Shown here piece after piece: positions 25,803-35,865 of a DNA stretch of 64,000 nt (position 1 is the stretch's first letter; each line of letters opens with the position of its first letter). The notes under the pieces are model-generated. The model saw nothing but the letters and a program-made list of their open reading frames with translations, was not told where the DNA came from and made no database searches. The stretch is from Homarus americanus (taxonomy: Eukaryota > Arthropoda > Malacostraca > Decapoda > Nephropidae), in contig NW_024725489.1 in assembly GCF_018991925.1 (NCBI RefSeq), forward strand, positions 6,674,916-6,738,915, given 5' to 3'. A program made the translations under genes and the position numbers.

Positions 25803-28267
25803 CAGTCAACCCTCACTTTACGTGGTTAAGTTCGGTTAGGAAAAATAAAGGTTAAGTTAGGAAAAATAAAGGTTAGTTGAAGAAACTAAAGTTAGGTTGA
25901 ACACTTACGTTAGTAGAAGAGATGGGTCGGCATACGGGGATGGAGGCTGGTTCCGAGGCAGAGAGGGGCAGGCTACTGGCCTCAGGTGAGAGTCACCATC
26001 ACTGTCATCCACACTTGTCCAGAGCCTCCCTGACAAATCCCTCAAAGTCATCTTCACTGTCTCTACACTCTGTCATATCACTGGCTTGGGCTGGCTGTGG
26101 TGGGTTGCTTGACGAGAACTCTGTTATGCTTTGCTGACGGCTGAGTGTTTATGTTGTCGTGATGAACCTTGAAGTAGGGCTCCATAGTCTGCAACAGCTG
26201 GGTAGTGAAGATTTCATACCTGTTTGCGTCATGGTCGTCCCGGAAAGGGAGGAGCTTGATTTCTCGACACACTTGATGGCACCCCTAACATTACTATGGG
26301 ATAAGCGGTGTTCTTCTTGGGATGACGCACCACCTGCCTCACTGACGTCATCATCATCTACCATCGTCGGTAGTCACATCAGGATCACCAGCCACCTCAG
26401 GATGTCGTCGTTGGTGGTCTCGGAAAGCCTGCAGCTGTAACACTCTGCGCAGCTTCTCTGGCAGATCACTGCTACTGCAACAGTCTGAACCTCACCAGTC
26501 ACAGATTGACTCTGCCTTACGCCGGAATGCCTTGCAACACATGTCTCATGCGTGACGAACAGTTGCTGAACAGCTGATCCCATGCCTCCACCAAAGAAGT
26601 CCACAGCTTTCTTGATGTTGAATATTCTCCAGAATTGTTTGAAAAGTATTTTGCTCTGCCAACTATTTGATCCTCGTCGTCTTCGCTCTTGCTATCGTTG
26701 GTGGTGTCACTCAGGTTACGCCCAACTTTTCCCTGGTGTTGGTGTAGTCGTTCAGGAGCTTGAATTTTGTTGTTGAGAATGCAGCTTTTACATTACAGAT
26801 TAACTCTTGGTCCATGGGCTGTAATATAGATGTAGTGTTGGGAGGAAGGAAGACCACTTTTTACGTTGGGTGACGATCTAACAGTAGGGGCGAAGTGTCA
26901 CCAATTAAGTTGTCCAGCAGCAACAAAATCTTAGATGGCACATTCTGTTGCTTTACAGAATTTCTTTACATCAGGCAGAAACAGTCATCAAACCAGGAGA
27001 GGGACAGTGTAGAGAACATCCACGCCTTACGTGCGGTCAGCCAGTGGACATTTAGCTTGGTCATGTCCATGCTCTTGTAGAGCGTCTTGACTTGCGGGCT
27101 GTGTGGATCACGATAGCGACTTACGAATTGCAGGAGGCATTGGTGGTGAACAGGATGGTGATGCGCTCCTTCTGCATCTTCCGGCCCCGAATCTTGCTGG
27201 CATTCTTCACAACGAAGGTCTTGGAAGGTAGCTTTTCCAAAAGACCGAATTCGTCCATGTTAAACGCACTGGTTGTCCGGTGTACTGTCCTTCCTCCATA
27301 ATCTCACGTAAAAGTGAGGGAAATTCCCTAGCAACACGGTCAGCACTAGCTTCTTCACCACCAATGTTGATATTGGTGATCTTGTTCTGGATCTTAACCT
27401 CTGTAACCACCCAGAGGAAGCATTAAAGGGTTTGGAGCACAACAATTCCCATCTTTCGTGACACTGCAGCATACAGTTCACGTACGTACTTATAACAGAG
27501 CGCGTGTCGACCGCCATGTTCCGTCGCGCCTGACGCACCAAAGTAGCTCAAGTAATTTTTCCGTCTTGAGAAGCACCTGGTTCGAAAATACTTGATCATA
27601 GAAGCACCTGGCAGACTTTGTGATCTTCATGTGCTCCTTTATCTTATTTCCATCCTTCTTTATCGTCCGGATCGTAGATTTAGTTCACACCATGCTGGCG
27701 CGCCAAATCAGCCTGTCTTGTTCCTTTCTCTAACTCTTGGATGATCTTGTACTTCACCTCGTAGCAAGGAACGTTGTGTCTTCTTGGGCTTAGGGCAGCT
27801 GGGTCCAGGCAGGGAAAGGTTTCTCTCTGGGGGCGGTGATCGGCCGGAAGCCATTTTACAGAACAATGATGCACGATTACGGTGTGGTCTGGAGGGATGA
27901 AACTGCCGCGGCTAGGTCAAGCGTCGTCTTTCCTCCTCCCTCCCTCCCCCGGGTAGACCACGTCATATTACTTTTAAACCAATTACAGCTAGCGGAGGAG
28001 GTAGGGATGCATGGCCATTCACAGTCGATACGTCTTATGGCGTTAGTGATAGCATAACAGAGACATGCACTGCGCAACCTTGCAGCGGCAGCCGGAAGCG
28101 GAGGAGGGAGGAGGCGGGAGCAGGCGAATCTAAAAATAGCGTTGAGCCGGACACTCCGCGTAAAGGGGTACACGCACCGCGGAATGTGAAACATCCTGGG
28201 TTCCGGCAGGGCACGGCGTAAACGTGGAAATGCGGAATGTGGGACCGTGTAAAGTGAGGGTTGACTG
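25803..28267 (-). mobile_element. pogo/Tigger-type DNA transposon, degenerate
   Basis: Terminal inverted repeats begin CAGTCAACCCTCACTTTACG at 25803 and end with AAAGTGAGGGTTGACTG at 28267, with TA immediately outside both ends (25801-25802 and 28268-28269). The pre-insertion site ACTAAT-TA-ATAATA can be read in the uninterrupted host copy at 53007-53639. The transposase runs on the minus strand and is broken. The 5' untranslated part (27900-28200) is G/C-rich. The terminal 120 bp are closely similar to the left end of the element at 37719-38861. Confidence 0.92.
26078..27874 (-). pseudogene. Broken Tigger/pogo transposase
   Basis: In minus-strand order, a first helix-turn-helix is seen in YKIIQELEKGTRQADLARQ (27680-27874). 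A CENP-B-like second DNA-binding part lies near 27340-27541 (NASSGWLQR). A DDE-domain stretch follows with NVDEFGLLEKLPSK and ASKIRGRKMQKERITILF (about 27110-27270). LLLDNLIGD near 26900 fits the second catalytic Asp region. The reading frame changes several times and stops are present, so no complete enzyme can be made. An Asp/Glu/Ser-rich C-terminal tail is suggested around 26080-26360. Known family role: cut-and-paste transposition at TA sites. Confidence 0.85.
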
Positions 28268-28453
28268 TATTATAATAATAATAATTATTCATAGTAAATA
28301 AAAATTTTAATTAAAAAATACACCAAAATAAAATAATAATGGTAACAATAATACTGTATTAATAAAATAATAATAATAATAATAATAAAAGAAATACAAG
28401 AATGAAAAAAGATAAAAAGTGAGAAACACGACCTGAACCTATGGTGTGTACCT

Positions 28454-28506
<53 letters not shown>

Positions 28507-28954
28507 GATATTATTTTCGCCTCTCAGGCCCCAATGTGGGTCAGTGACTTGTGCCCTGGATGGGCTAAAAAAAAAAAAAAAAAAAAACTAACCATTCTGA
28601 AAACTGAAAAAATTACGAAATCCGAAATGCCTCTGGTCCCAAGGATTTTGGATAAGGATGTCAACCTCTACATAAAAAAATACAAATATTTAAAATTTGA
28701 AGCATAACTAAGCACAAGAAATATAGACATCACCTTATTTTACACATTGTAACATGGCTTGAGTTGTGTGACTCAGCAGAATATAGTTCTGCTAAAATAT
28801 CGGTAGTAAATTGTAGGTAAGGTAATTAAATACATCTACAATTTATTTCTGAGTATTTTAGCCATGAAAAAGCTTATTTCCTAAAGTCACGCTTACTGAT
28901 TACACCATCAATTTACCGATTAGCAGACGAATTACCGGATTTGAACCAATCAGC

Positions 28955-30240
28955 GTGTTCGATAAACAAGAGTCAGAAATCCCGACAGCCCTGCTACCCC
29001 CCTCGCTGGCAAGTGTTGCTAGCAATGGTGGGGGGAAGGATGGCCCCAGAAGAGGCGTCCCCTCTATGGATACATACATTTCTGATACGGATAGTCATAG
29101 TTCATCCCACACCCTGCAAGAGTCAGACCTCAGTGACAGTGACAGTAATGTCTCTATGGAACACTGGAGTGGCAACACCAATGCCAAGAGCAGCGAGCTT
29201 CCCCTCCCACCCTCCCCTCTGCCAACCAACCAATTAAGCTGAATCTGCATTTCCGCAAGGACTCATTGAAAACCGCCGAGGAACGATTTAATTGGATGAT
29301 AAAGTACTGCAGACAACACGGTCTCGCCATTCAATTCCGAAAAGGTAAGAACCGTAACTTTATCAAGTGTCAGACTCTGGAGGTCTATGAAACACTTTGT
29401 ACTGTTGGATTTGACGGGGTTGTCCTCGTGCCTCCTCCTGCTGACATAGCAGAATGTTCCCACACCCTAGTTAAACAATTCCCCCTAAACGCTGAAGTTT
29501 AAGATATACGTCGACACTACGGGGGGAAGACCCCACAAGCAGCTGTCATAGTTAAATGGAAGGGGAGGGAGTGACCAACCACTGTTGAGGCCCACCCAGT
29601 CCTCCCTCCACTGTAAGCAGAACCCTATCACCCCGGGCCTGCTTTTTGTGTCCTCTGCTCCCATTGGGGTCACACCTTCACTGCCTGCTGCCAATGTGAT
29701 CATCCCAGATGTCGCTGCTGTTCAAGTAACCATCACTCCTCTTTCTGTCCCCAGAAAATCAAGACCACCTCAATGAGGTGGTGGCTATGTTGTTGACCCC
29801 AGGTGTTGTAATTGTGGTAGCTGGCACAATGCTGACTCACGGCAATGCCCCAAACGTCCGCCTGTCCCAGGGGAAAAACCTTCCCGAAGGCTGCGTCAAC
29901 CTCAAACTCCCCTCCAGCCTACCGGGTCGCGTCCCCTCTGTCTCAAGCAACGCCTTCTTCAACAACACCTGCCCCTGCCTGGCTGCAACACAGCAGCCCT
30001 GGCCGTCTCCTAATTCAACCACTACTGGGCCTCCTCCCCGTCTCTACTCTGACGCTGTCAGGCCTTGTGCTCCCACCGGTGCCCCCCACAACCTCCGGTG
30101 ACACGACACAGATCATATCCTTCAAGAATTTACCAACCGTATTTAAAGACTCTTTGATACACTCTGTACCGCCATCTTCAACCTACACAGACTATCCCTG
30201 CTTCCAGCTGCTACCCAGTCATCCCCCTCTTCTGGTTTGA
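28955..30240 (+). pseudogene. LINE ORF1 (Gag-like nucleic-acid binding protein), frame-shifted
   Basis: The first segment (28955-29242) is acidic and Ser-rich (SDTDSHSSSHTLQESDLSDS). The second (29266-29502) contains RFNWMIKYCRQHGLAIQFRK, which resembles the folded domain of jockey/I-type ORF1 proteins. A zinc knuckle C-x2-C-x3-H-x6-C lies at 29804-29848 (CCNCGSWHNADSRQC), as in arthropod I/jockey Gag-like proteins. The segments are in different frames, and the part after the knuckle is Pro-rich. The family role is RNA binding in the LINE ribonucleoprotein. This copy is not intact. Confidence 0.75.
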
Positions 30241-30546
30241 CACATGCTGGTAGCCCCCCTGTGCCCCTCATGCTCACGGCCTACTCCACCGCTGCTTGGC
30301 ATCCACGCCACCGAGCCTGTCCCGATGTGCCCGGCTGCCCCCGTGCCACATCCTGCCCCATCACCACAAGTGGTGCCTCATTCTGTCCACCCACCGCAAG
30401 CCGTGCCTGCTCATGTCTGAGCTGTTTCCACCAGGGCCCCCTATTGGACCCGAGCACACCACTCCCGGCTCCCCGTCCCCGACCAGCATGCCGGCACCTG
30501 GGGCTCATCCACTTCAGTTCTCCGCATCAATGGATCACCATCATGA

Positions 30547-30879
30547 GTACATGCACATGAACTACGTATCTACGCCAAGGACGTCCCCTACCAACCTCTC
30601 GACGTCCCCCTTGAAGCCGACACCACCGACGTACACGCCATCACAATCACACTAAAAGGTATGTCCCTCAATATTGTCAATGCCTATGTGCCTCCCTCTA
30701 CCTCTACTGTACCTGTCCTACCACAACATAACACCTCCACCCCCACCCTCCTTGTGGGGGACCTCAATGCCCGACACCCCAGTCTCTGCTTCCAGGTCCT
30801 ACCCAAACTCAGGGTAACTCCTGACTTTCTTACCAACAAACCAATGATGACCCTGTTACCAACACCTCTTCCCTCCTGA
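30547..30879 (+). pseudogene. Partial LINE ORF2 endonuclease (EEP family), truncated
   Basis: The open frame reads RIYAKDVPY, then VHAITITLKGMSLNIVNAYV, then LLVGDLNARHPSL with the Asp at 30760. The order fits the C-terminal half of an APE-like endonuclease of non-LTR retrotransposons, where G-D-x-N-A-x-H is a catalytic motif. The upstream part with the Asn and Glu of the first active-site motifs is degenerate. The frame ends at 30879, where the 3' tail begins without the reverse transcriptase. It is a relic of the nicking enzyme used in target-primed reverse transcription. Confidence 0.78.
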
Positions 30880-31374
30880 CCAGATATCCTCCTCCTAGAG
30901 ACAGGCCTGGCACTTGACATTATTAGGGACCTGCCTTGCTGCCATAAACAGATAAATTGTACAGAATTTCCATCTCTTCTGTCACTATATGTAACTTGCT
31001 GACAAAACCCATGACCCTTCAGGCTTTTATGCCCTTATTGCATGAGTCATAAAGGCAAGCATGAACTAAGCATGCTTTCCAGATGGGCACTGTAAACGCT
31101 TTAGCGCTTCACCTTGCACAGGATGTAGGGGGGTGCCCAATAAACTAGCCCCTCGGGGCAAATAAAAAAAAAATAATAATCTCAGTTTTTATGCCCACTC
31201 AGCCACCATTCCTTCAAGATATTAATGGACAAAAAATGAAGGCAACAACAACACACTGTACTGCACCTAATACAGGAACCTAGCAAAAATAAGAAACTAA
31301 GAGAAGAAAAAATAAAGACATAGTAAACAAGTTCTGTAATGTGATAACTGCCAATGAAAACAACTCTCGTATCG

Positions 31375-31650
31375 AATTTGTGTGGTTCCGTCCCATGTTG
31401 GAATTAGGTATCATTTGAGAGACTGGCCAATGAGGCAAGTAAGAAAGAAAATGTTGACCGTGACCTTGGCCTGTCTAATGCTGTACTTAAAAACATTCAA
31501 GTCAGAATCATGAACTCTGATCTAGAAGAACTGAGAAAATGCAGAGACCTGACAGTTGTAGCGTTAGTAAATATGATAAATTTTGTGACGAGAGGTACCG
31601 GTATGGCATAAGGACAGAACCAGACAATGTGATGTAGTCGTGGCCAGAAT
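31375..31650 (+). pseudogene. LINE RNase H domain remnant, 5' of the LTR insertion
   Basis: The motif VPSHVGIRY (31385 onward) corresponds to the W-V-P-S-H-x-G-I motif near the end of LINE-encoded RNase H domains. It is followed, after a frame change, by LANEASKKENVDRDLGLSN, matching the A-D-x-L-A-x-x-A motif. At least two one-base frame changes break it. The upstream half of the domain with the first acidic residues is not clear in this copy. Confidence 0.72.
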
Positions 31651-31654
31651 TAGG
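31651..31654. other. Target-site duplication TAGG (left copy of LTR element 1)
   Basis: TAGG just before the left LTR equals TAGG at 36453-36456 just after the right LTR. The flanking LINE reading becomes continuous if one copy is removed with the element. Confidence 0.8.
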
Positions 31655-32225
31655 GTCACGCCTCCAGCCATAACCTCCACCACTGTCCTGATCTACCTAC
31701 CCAGCATCACGAAGCAACGCCTATCTAGGACTCCAGAGACAACAGTATGACTCATCTTAGTTACCACTCCGGTTTCTTTCCATATCCTGCTGTTGCATCA
31801 CTTCCTCTAAAGTCTTTGTGAGCTCCAATTGAGGAGAGAGTACCACACTTGGGAAGTGACCACTGGGTCATCTATCCTCTAAACTCATGTACAGTGACTA
31901 CTTCCATCGTCTTCACAATATTTCAGCCTAGCTCAGCCATCTAAGCCCTCACTTACATTTGTAATCTTGCATGTCTTCCCACGTCCAATTTCTGTTTCCA
32001 AAAATTGTTTATGCTGGTATTAATATGTATATACTGTTAATGTTTAGGTTACACGGTTTAGGTAATTTATAGAAGCTGAATATTTTATATGGTTTATGGT
32101 ATTTTATTATACACAACAAAAACTCGATCCTTTGTCTACCCTTTATAGTCCGATTGTCTTTAGTTTGTTGTTGCCTGGGATCTGGGTGAAAGATTTTTAA
32201 CTATATTCTAACCTCACTCGTAACA
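31655..32225 (+). repeat. 5' LTR of LTR element 1
   Basis: It is collinear with 35866-36452. Shared blocks include CTGTCCTGATCTACCTACCC, TGTGAGCTCCAATT, GGGAAGTGACCAC, ATTAATATGTATATACTGTT, CACAACAAAAACTCG and the end TCGTAACA. Its first bases (GTCACGCC) have drifted from TGTTACGA of the 3' LTR. The LTR should hold the promoter and the processing site. I do not mark a TATA box with confidence. Confidence 0.88.
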
Positions 32226-32644
32226 AATACACTGTGACAGGACCCGACCTTAAGTACCATATTCCTTCCTCCTTGTTACTCCTTGGTTAATTTCATTCTC
32301 CTGTGTCACTTGGTCACAATTGCTTTACGGTTTAAAGTTCTTCATGTGTTTTGCATATATTGGTATGCACGCAGACAGTAAGAGTGATGACGAGATATTA
32401 GGTTCCAAGTGTCATAAGGCTTACCTGTTACATCGCGGCAGTCGCAGTAGTAAGTCTTATCGAGTGTAGGAAGAATCCGGATCTGTTGCATCGTCACCTC
32501 ACCTAGAGTAGGCTGTTCATAGTCACTAGTTTAGGTGAAGATATCTTGGACGCCCCTGCCTCTACCACGACCCCATAATTATAAAAGTTTCACCTTATTG
32601 TTCTTCTTTTCTATTATCTCATCTAGGTCAATCATACCAAACTC

Positions 32645-32925
32645 AAGGGTTGTTAATCCGGATCTTTATATAAAATGCCGTACGCCTTCCTTCAAGTATT
32701 CCCAGGCTGTTAATCCGATCTTTATATTAATGCCGAATACGCCTCTTCCTGGGTTTATCACCAGGGTTGCTAATCCGGATCTTATATTAATGCTGACGCC
32801 TTCCTCTTTCAAGTATCTCAGGGTTGTTAACTCGATCTTATATTAATGACGAATACGCTCTTCCTCTTCAAGTATCTCGCTGTTAATCCGGATCTTTATA
32901 TAAATGCCGTAATACTTCTTCCCTT
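32645..32925 (+). repeat. About 60-bp tandem repeat in the leader of LTR element 1
   Basis: Five imperfect units contain GTTGTTAATCCGGATCTTTA, then TATTAATGCCGAATACGCCT, then CTTCAAGTATCTC. They lie between the 5' LTR and the gag zinc knuckle. The open frame across them is a by-product of the repeat. A role in packaging or leader structure is possible but not shown. Confidence 0.85.
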
Positions 32926-33358
32926 TCATGCCCTTATCCTCATCTAAGGATATTCTCAGAACAATACAATATTCATAAGTGTAATTTCTAGGCATAACTT
33001 CTGCAAGTTTCCGACTGGGTTATCCACCGTCGATATTTCTAGGTAATCCACTATCTTATCTTCACCATTAATAATTTATCTAGGTTTTCTGGCCACCTCT
33101 AGGACGTTAAACTTCTGGTAGTCCTGGAGGAGTGGAAGAGCAAGATACCATTTCACATCTTTGAAGCATGTGGAGGAGCGGAGAGGTTAATTTAGACGGC
33201 GTGTTGAGCTGGCTGATGCGACGCCTGGTTGGTGGAGTCACTGTGCCGTAGGGAACGTGGTACTTCCGCATGTTAGGTCCTCCTGATGATAACCTTGGGG
33301 ACGAGTGGTGGTAATGTGCCGTCCCACACCTACCTCCCTGATGCAAACTAAGATTTAT

Positions 33359-33398
33359 TGTTCTTACTGTAAAACCAGGCCATACGATCCAGTCTTGT
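33359..33398 (+). pseudogene. Gag zinc knuckle remnant of LTR element 1
   Basis: The codons give C-S-Y-C-K, and then in the next frame K/PGH-TIQS-C. Together this is the C-x2-C-x4-H-x4-C layout of a retroelement nucleocapsid knuckle interrupted by a one-base frame change at about 33373. Basic residues (KHRKCQ) follow. The rest of gag upstream is too decayed to define. Confidence 0.65.
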
Positions 33399-33708
33399 AA
33401 ACACCGAAAGTGTCAACTCGTTAAAGTAGTTCCCCCTGGATCCCAAATCCAAATCCATAGCACCAATGAAAGGCCCATCGTGACTTTTCTTCATTAACCT
33501 ATGGAGGGAAAAAATTTCTGACCATAGAGGGGTCTCTGTCTTTCCCTATTCGTGATACTCACGTGATACGGGCGAGCAATAATCTATCCTCCCGTTTAAC
33601 GTCATTCCTGATATATTCAATGACGCTTCAATGAGTGCGTTCTAATTTCAGATCTCCTCATCCCATTCTTCCCATCCCTTTAGCTAAAGCGGCACCTCCA
33701 ATGTCCCT

Positions 33709-33936
33709 TTGATTACTGGGGAAGTGCAAGTAGCCATTAGAAAGATCCATGCCTGTGAGCGGCATTCATATATTATTGGGTACGACTTGGTAGGAGATCT
33801 AGTGGTTCTAAACATAAAGACAGTCGACCTCCTTACTCAGTCAACTCCACCACTGACCCAGAAAAACTATTCCTCACCTTTTCTATCTTGTGCTGTCACC
33901 CGGTCACAAAGTAAAAGGAAATGGGCCCTCATCTGA
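33709..33936 (+). pseudogene. Probable protease C-terminus and linker of LTR element 1
   Basis: The reading contains HSYIIGYDLVGDL, which resembles the I-I-G-x-D-L motif near the end of retroelement aspartic proteases. Then comes AVTRSQSKR, a linker motif common in Gypsy polyproteins between protease and the next domain. The D-T/S-G active-site triad is not visible, so the protease call is tentative. Confidence 0.45.
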
Positions 33937-34092
33937 AACCACCTCCAATATCTTCCTACCCATGAGAAGATCTGTATAAGACCATTAGTAGGGATGGTTT
34001 CCTCATTAAAGCCCAACACCTGATCCATTTGTGTTCAAACAGGTGATGAAAGACTCAGTGACCTTACACAGGCACTTTCGGTCAATACCCAC

Positions 34093-34220
34093 CGTCCTGC
34101 TTTGGAACGGTTCCATCAAAACTTTCAAATCATCGCTAATAAACTATCTTCCCAACTATATAGTCCATACTCCTGATCGCAGGAAAAGATTCACAACTTG
34201 TTCACATTAACTTCATGAAA
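34093..34220 (+). pseudogene. Integrase remnant lying upstream of reverse transcriptase
   Basis: PALERFHQ (34096-34119) matches the motif with the third catalytic acid (Glu at 34105-34107) of Ty3/Gypsy integrases. NYIVHTPDRRKR (34154-34189), and after a one-base shift LVHINFMK (34197-34220), match the end of the integrase C-terminal GPY/F-type module. The normal spacing between these two motifs is much larger, so an internal deletion is likely. The zinc-binding HHCC region and the first two catalytic Asp residues are not seen. No integrase text exists between RNase H and the 3' LTR. Confidence 0.75.
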
Positions 34221-34406
34221 TTTCACCATTCCAGGCAGTCAGAGGAAGACATCCCAGAGGCTATAAGCCTACCTGTGGCTGTATGAAGAAGCTCTTTACT
34301 AGGCCGGAGCTGAGAGACAGAGACATGACCTATTGAGACCGACTCTACCTAAAGAAAACCCTGCTAACAGTCACATACTCAACAACTTGGATGAGTATTT
34401 TTCTTT

Positions 34407-35190
34407 TTGAATCCATCTCCAGCAAAAGATCTCGCTAAGTTATTTCCTAAAGTCACGTCCGACCTCCCAGGTTTTTGCAATATACTTAAACATGATATTA
34501 AGCTAATCTCAGATGATGTACAACCCATTAGGCAATCAGCCTATCGACTAAATCCACAAAAAAGAGAGATTATGAAAAAGGAGGTAGACTTTTTGTTAAA
34601 ACATAACTTAGCCAACTCTAGTACCTCCCCCTGGGCTTCACCTTGCCTTCTCATTCCAAAACCCGATAGCACTTTTCGTTTCTGTACCGACTATCGTAAA
34701 GTGAACCAGGTCACTGTCTCAGACTCCTACCCTTTACCTTTGATTGAAGATATAATAGACAGCATAGGCTGTGCCAAATTTATCAGTACGGTGGACATGT
34801 TGAAAGGATATTATCAAGTGGGACTCGCGGATAGGGCAAAAATAATCTCGGCATTTATAACTCCATTTGGTCTTTTTCAATATTTGGTTATGGCGTTTGG
34901 CTTTTCTAATGCTCCGGCCACATTCCAGAGGGCCATCAACTACCTAATTCAGGACCTAGGTGGGACGTTCGCCTACCTGGATGACCTGGTGGTGGTGTCG
35001 GACGGCTGGGACGAACATCTGGTGCGTTTGGAGATACTGTTGGCACGACTGCAAGAGACTGGATTCACCATAAACCTGGCTAAATCTGCTTTTGGCCGGG
35101 CCTCAGTAACTTACCTGGGACATATCGTTGGGCATGGTATGGTGAGACCCAAGGACGCAAACGTTAAAGCCATCTTGTCCTTCCCACTCC
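34407..35190 (+). pseudogene. pol: Reverse transcriptase of LTR element 1
   Basis: The frame encodes a near-complete Ty3/Gypsy reverse transcriptase. The motifs in order are KPDSTFRFCTDYRKVN (residues about 85-100), the first catalytic Asp in FISTVDMLKGYYQV (D130), the substrate-pocket stretch FGFSNAPATFQ, and the catalytic YLDD (residues 190-193, 34974-34985). The thumb region follows (YLGHIVGHGMVRP). A one-base frame change at about 35187 separates it from the RNase H frame. The enzyme copies element RNA into DNA. The catalytic residues are intact in this copy even though the polyprotein is broken. Confidence 0.92.
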
Positions 35191-35818
35191 AAGGACGAGG
35201 AAGGAACTCATGCGCTTCCTGGGGATGTGCGGCTACTACCGTCGGTTCTGCAGTAACTTCTCCAGCGTGGCCGGACCCCTCACAGACCTTACCAGTTCTG
35301 CGGTCCCTTACATCTGGAACCAGAGGTGCGACCAGTCTTTCCACCGCCTCAAAGCCTTCCTTGCCTCCAAGCCTGTAGTCCACCCCCCTGACTACACCTT
35401 GCCCTTCCATCTGCAAATCGACGCTAGCGGTGTCGGAGTGGGGGCTGTGCTCCTACAACCCGACCCAACCACTGATGTCCTTCACCCTGTGGCATACTAC
35501 TCCGCCAAGTTGAAAAAACATCAGACCAACTACTCGACCATAGAGAAGGAGGCCCTGGCTCTGGTGTTGGCAATAAAGAAGTTTGAATGTTACCTCCAGT
35601 CTTGCCCACAAACAACCCTAGTCTTCACCGACCATAACCCACTCACGTTCATCCAAACCAACAAGACCTCCAACCAGCGAATCCTCCGCTGGGCTCTCCT
35701 CACCCAGCCCTATAATCTACAAGTCCGGCACATAAAGGGGGTGGACAACATGATTGCGGACTCCTTATCCCGAGCTCCAGTGGAAATACAGCAGCTACTC
35801 TCCAGACGCACCAGGTGA
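35191..35818 (+). pseudogene. pol: RNase H domain of LTR element 1
   Basis: This continues the pol reading in a second frame: RFLGMCGYYRRFCSNF (connection), QIDASGVGVGAVL with the first catalytic Asp, STIEKEALALVLAIKKFE with the catalytic Glu, and VFTDHNPLTF with the next Asp. It ends with MIADSLSRAP, the usual end of Gypsy RNase H. A stop follows at 35816-35818 and the 3' LTR begins 48 bp later. In ordinary Ty3/Gypsy elements an integrase of about 300 residues would follow here; it is absent. Confidence 0.92.
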
Positions 35819-35852
35819 TCACCTCCTTCGCGCCCGCGCTACGGAGGTCTTT

Positions 35853-35863
35853 GGAGGGGGGGG
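35853..35863 (+). promoter_or_regulatory. Polypurine tract of LTR element 1
   Basis: GGAGGGGGGGG lies two bases upstream of the 3' LTR start TGTTACGA. This is the position and composition expected for the plus-strand DNA primer. Confidence 0.8.
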
Positions 35864-35865
35864 TG

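Larger units (their letters stand above)
25657..28668 (+). mobile_element. TA-flanked foldback element, copy 1, split by a Tigger
   Basis: The ends are CAGGTTGACAACCCTTTATC on the left and GGATAAGGATGTCAACCTC on the right, next to TA on both sides. Subterminal inverted blocks carry CAGGCCCC-ATGTGGGTCAGTGA and its complement, around a (ATT)n-rich centre. Without the 2465-bp Tigger (25803-28267), the remainder is collinear with the complete copy at 53007-53639 read on the opposite strand. No coding sequence belongs to this element. It behaves as a miniature inverted-repeat transposon of a TA-targeting (Tc1/mariner/pogo-like) type. The superfamily is inference from the TA duplication. Confidence 0.85.
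28935..31180 (+). mobile_element. Internally deleted LINE: ORF1, partial endonuclease, 3' tail
   Basis: The element holds an ORF1 region with a zinc knuckle, the back part of an endonuclease, then abruptly (about 30880) a 3' untranslated tail that matches the inverted fragment at 18254-18555. No reverse transcriptase lies between them. The tail ends GGGGCAAATAAAAAAAAAAT, which includes an AATAAA signal and poly(A). Normal LINE copies lose the 5' end rather than the middle, so the missing interior points to a secondary deletion. Boundaries at the 5' side are uncertain. Confidence 0.8.
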
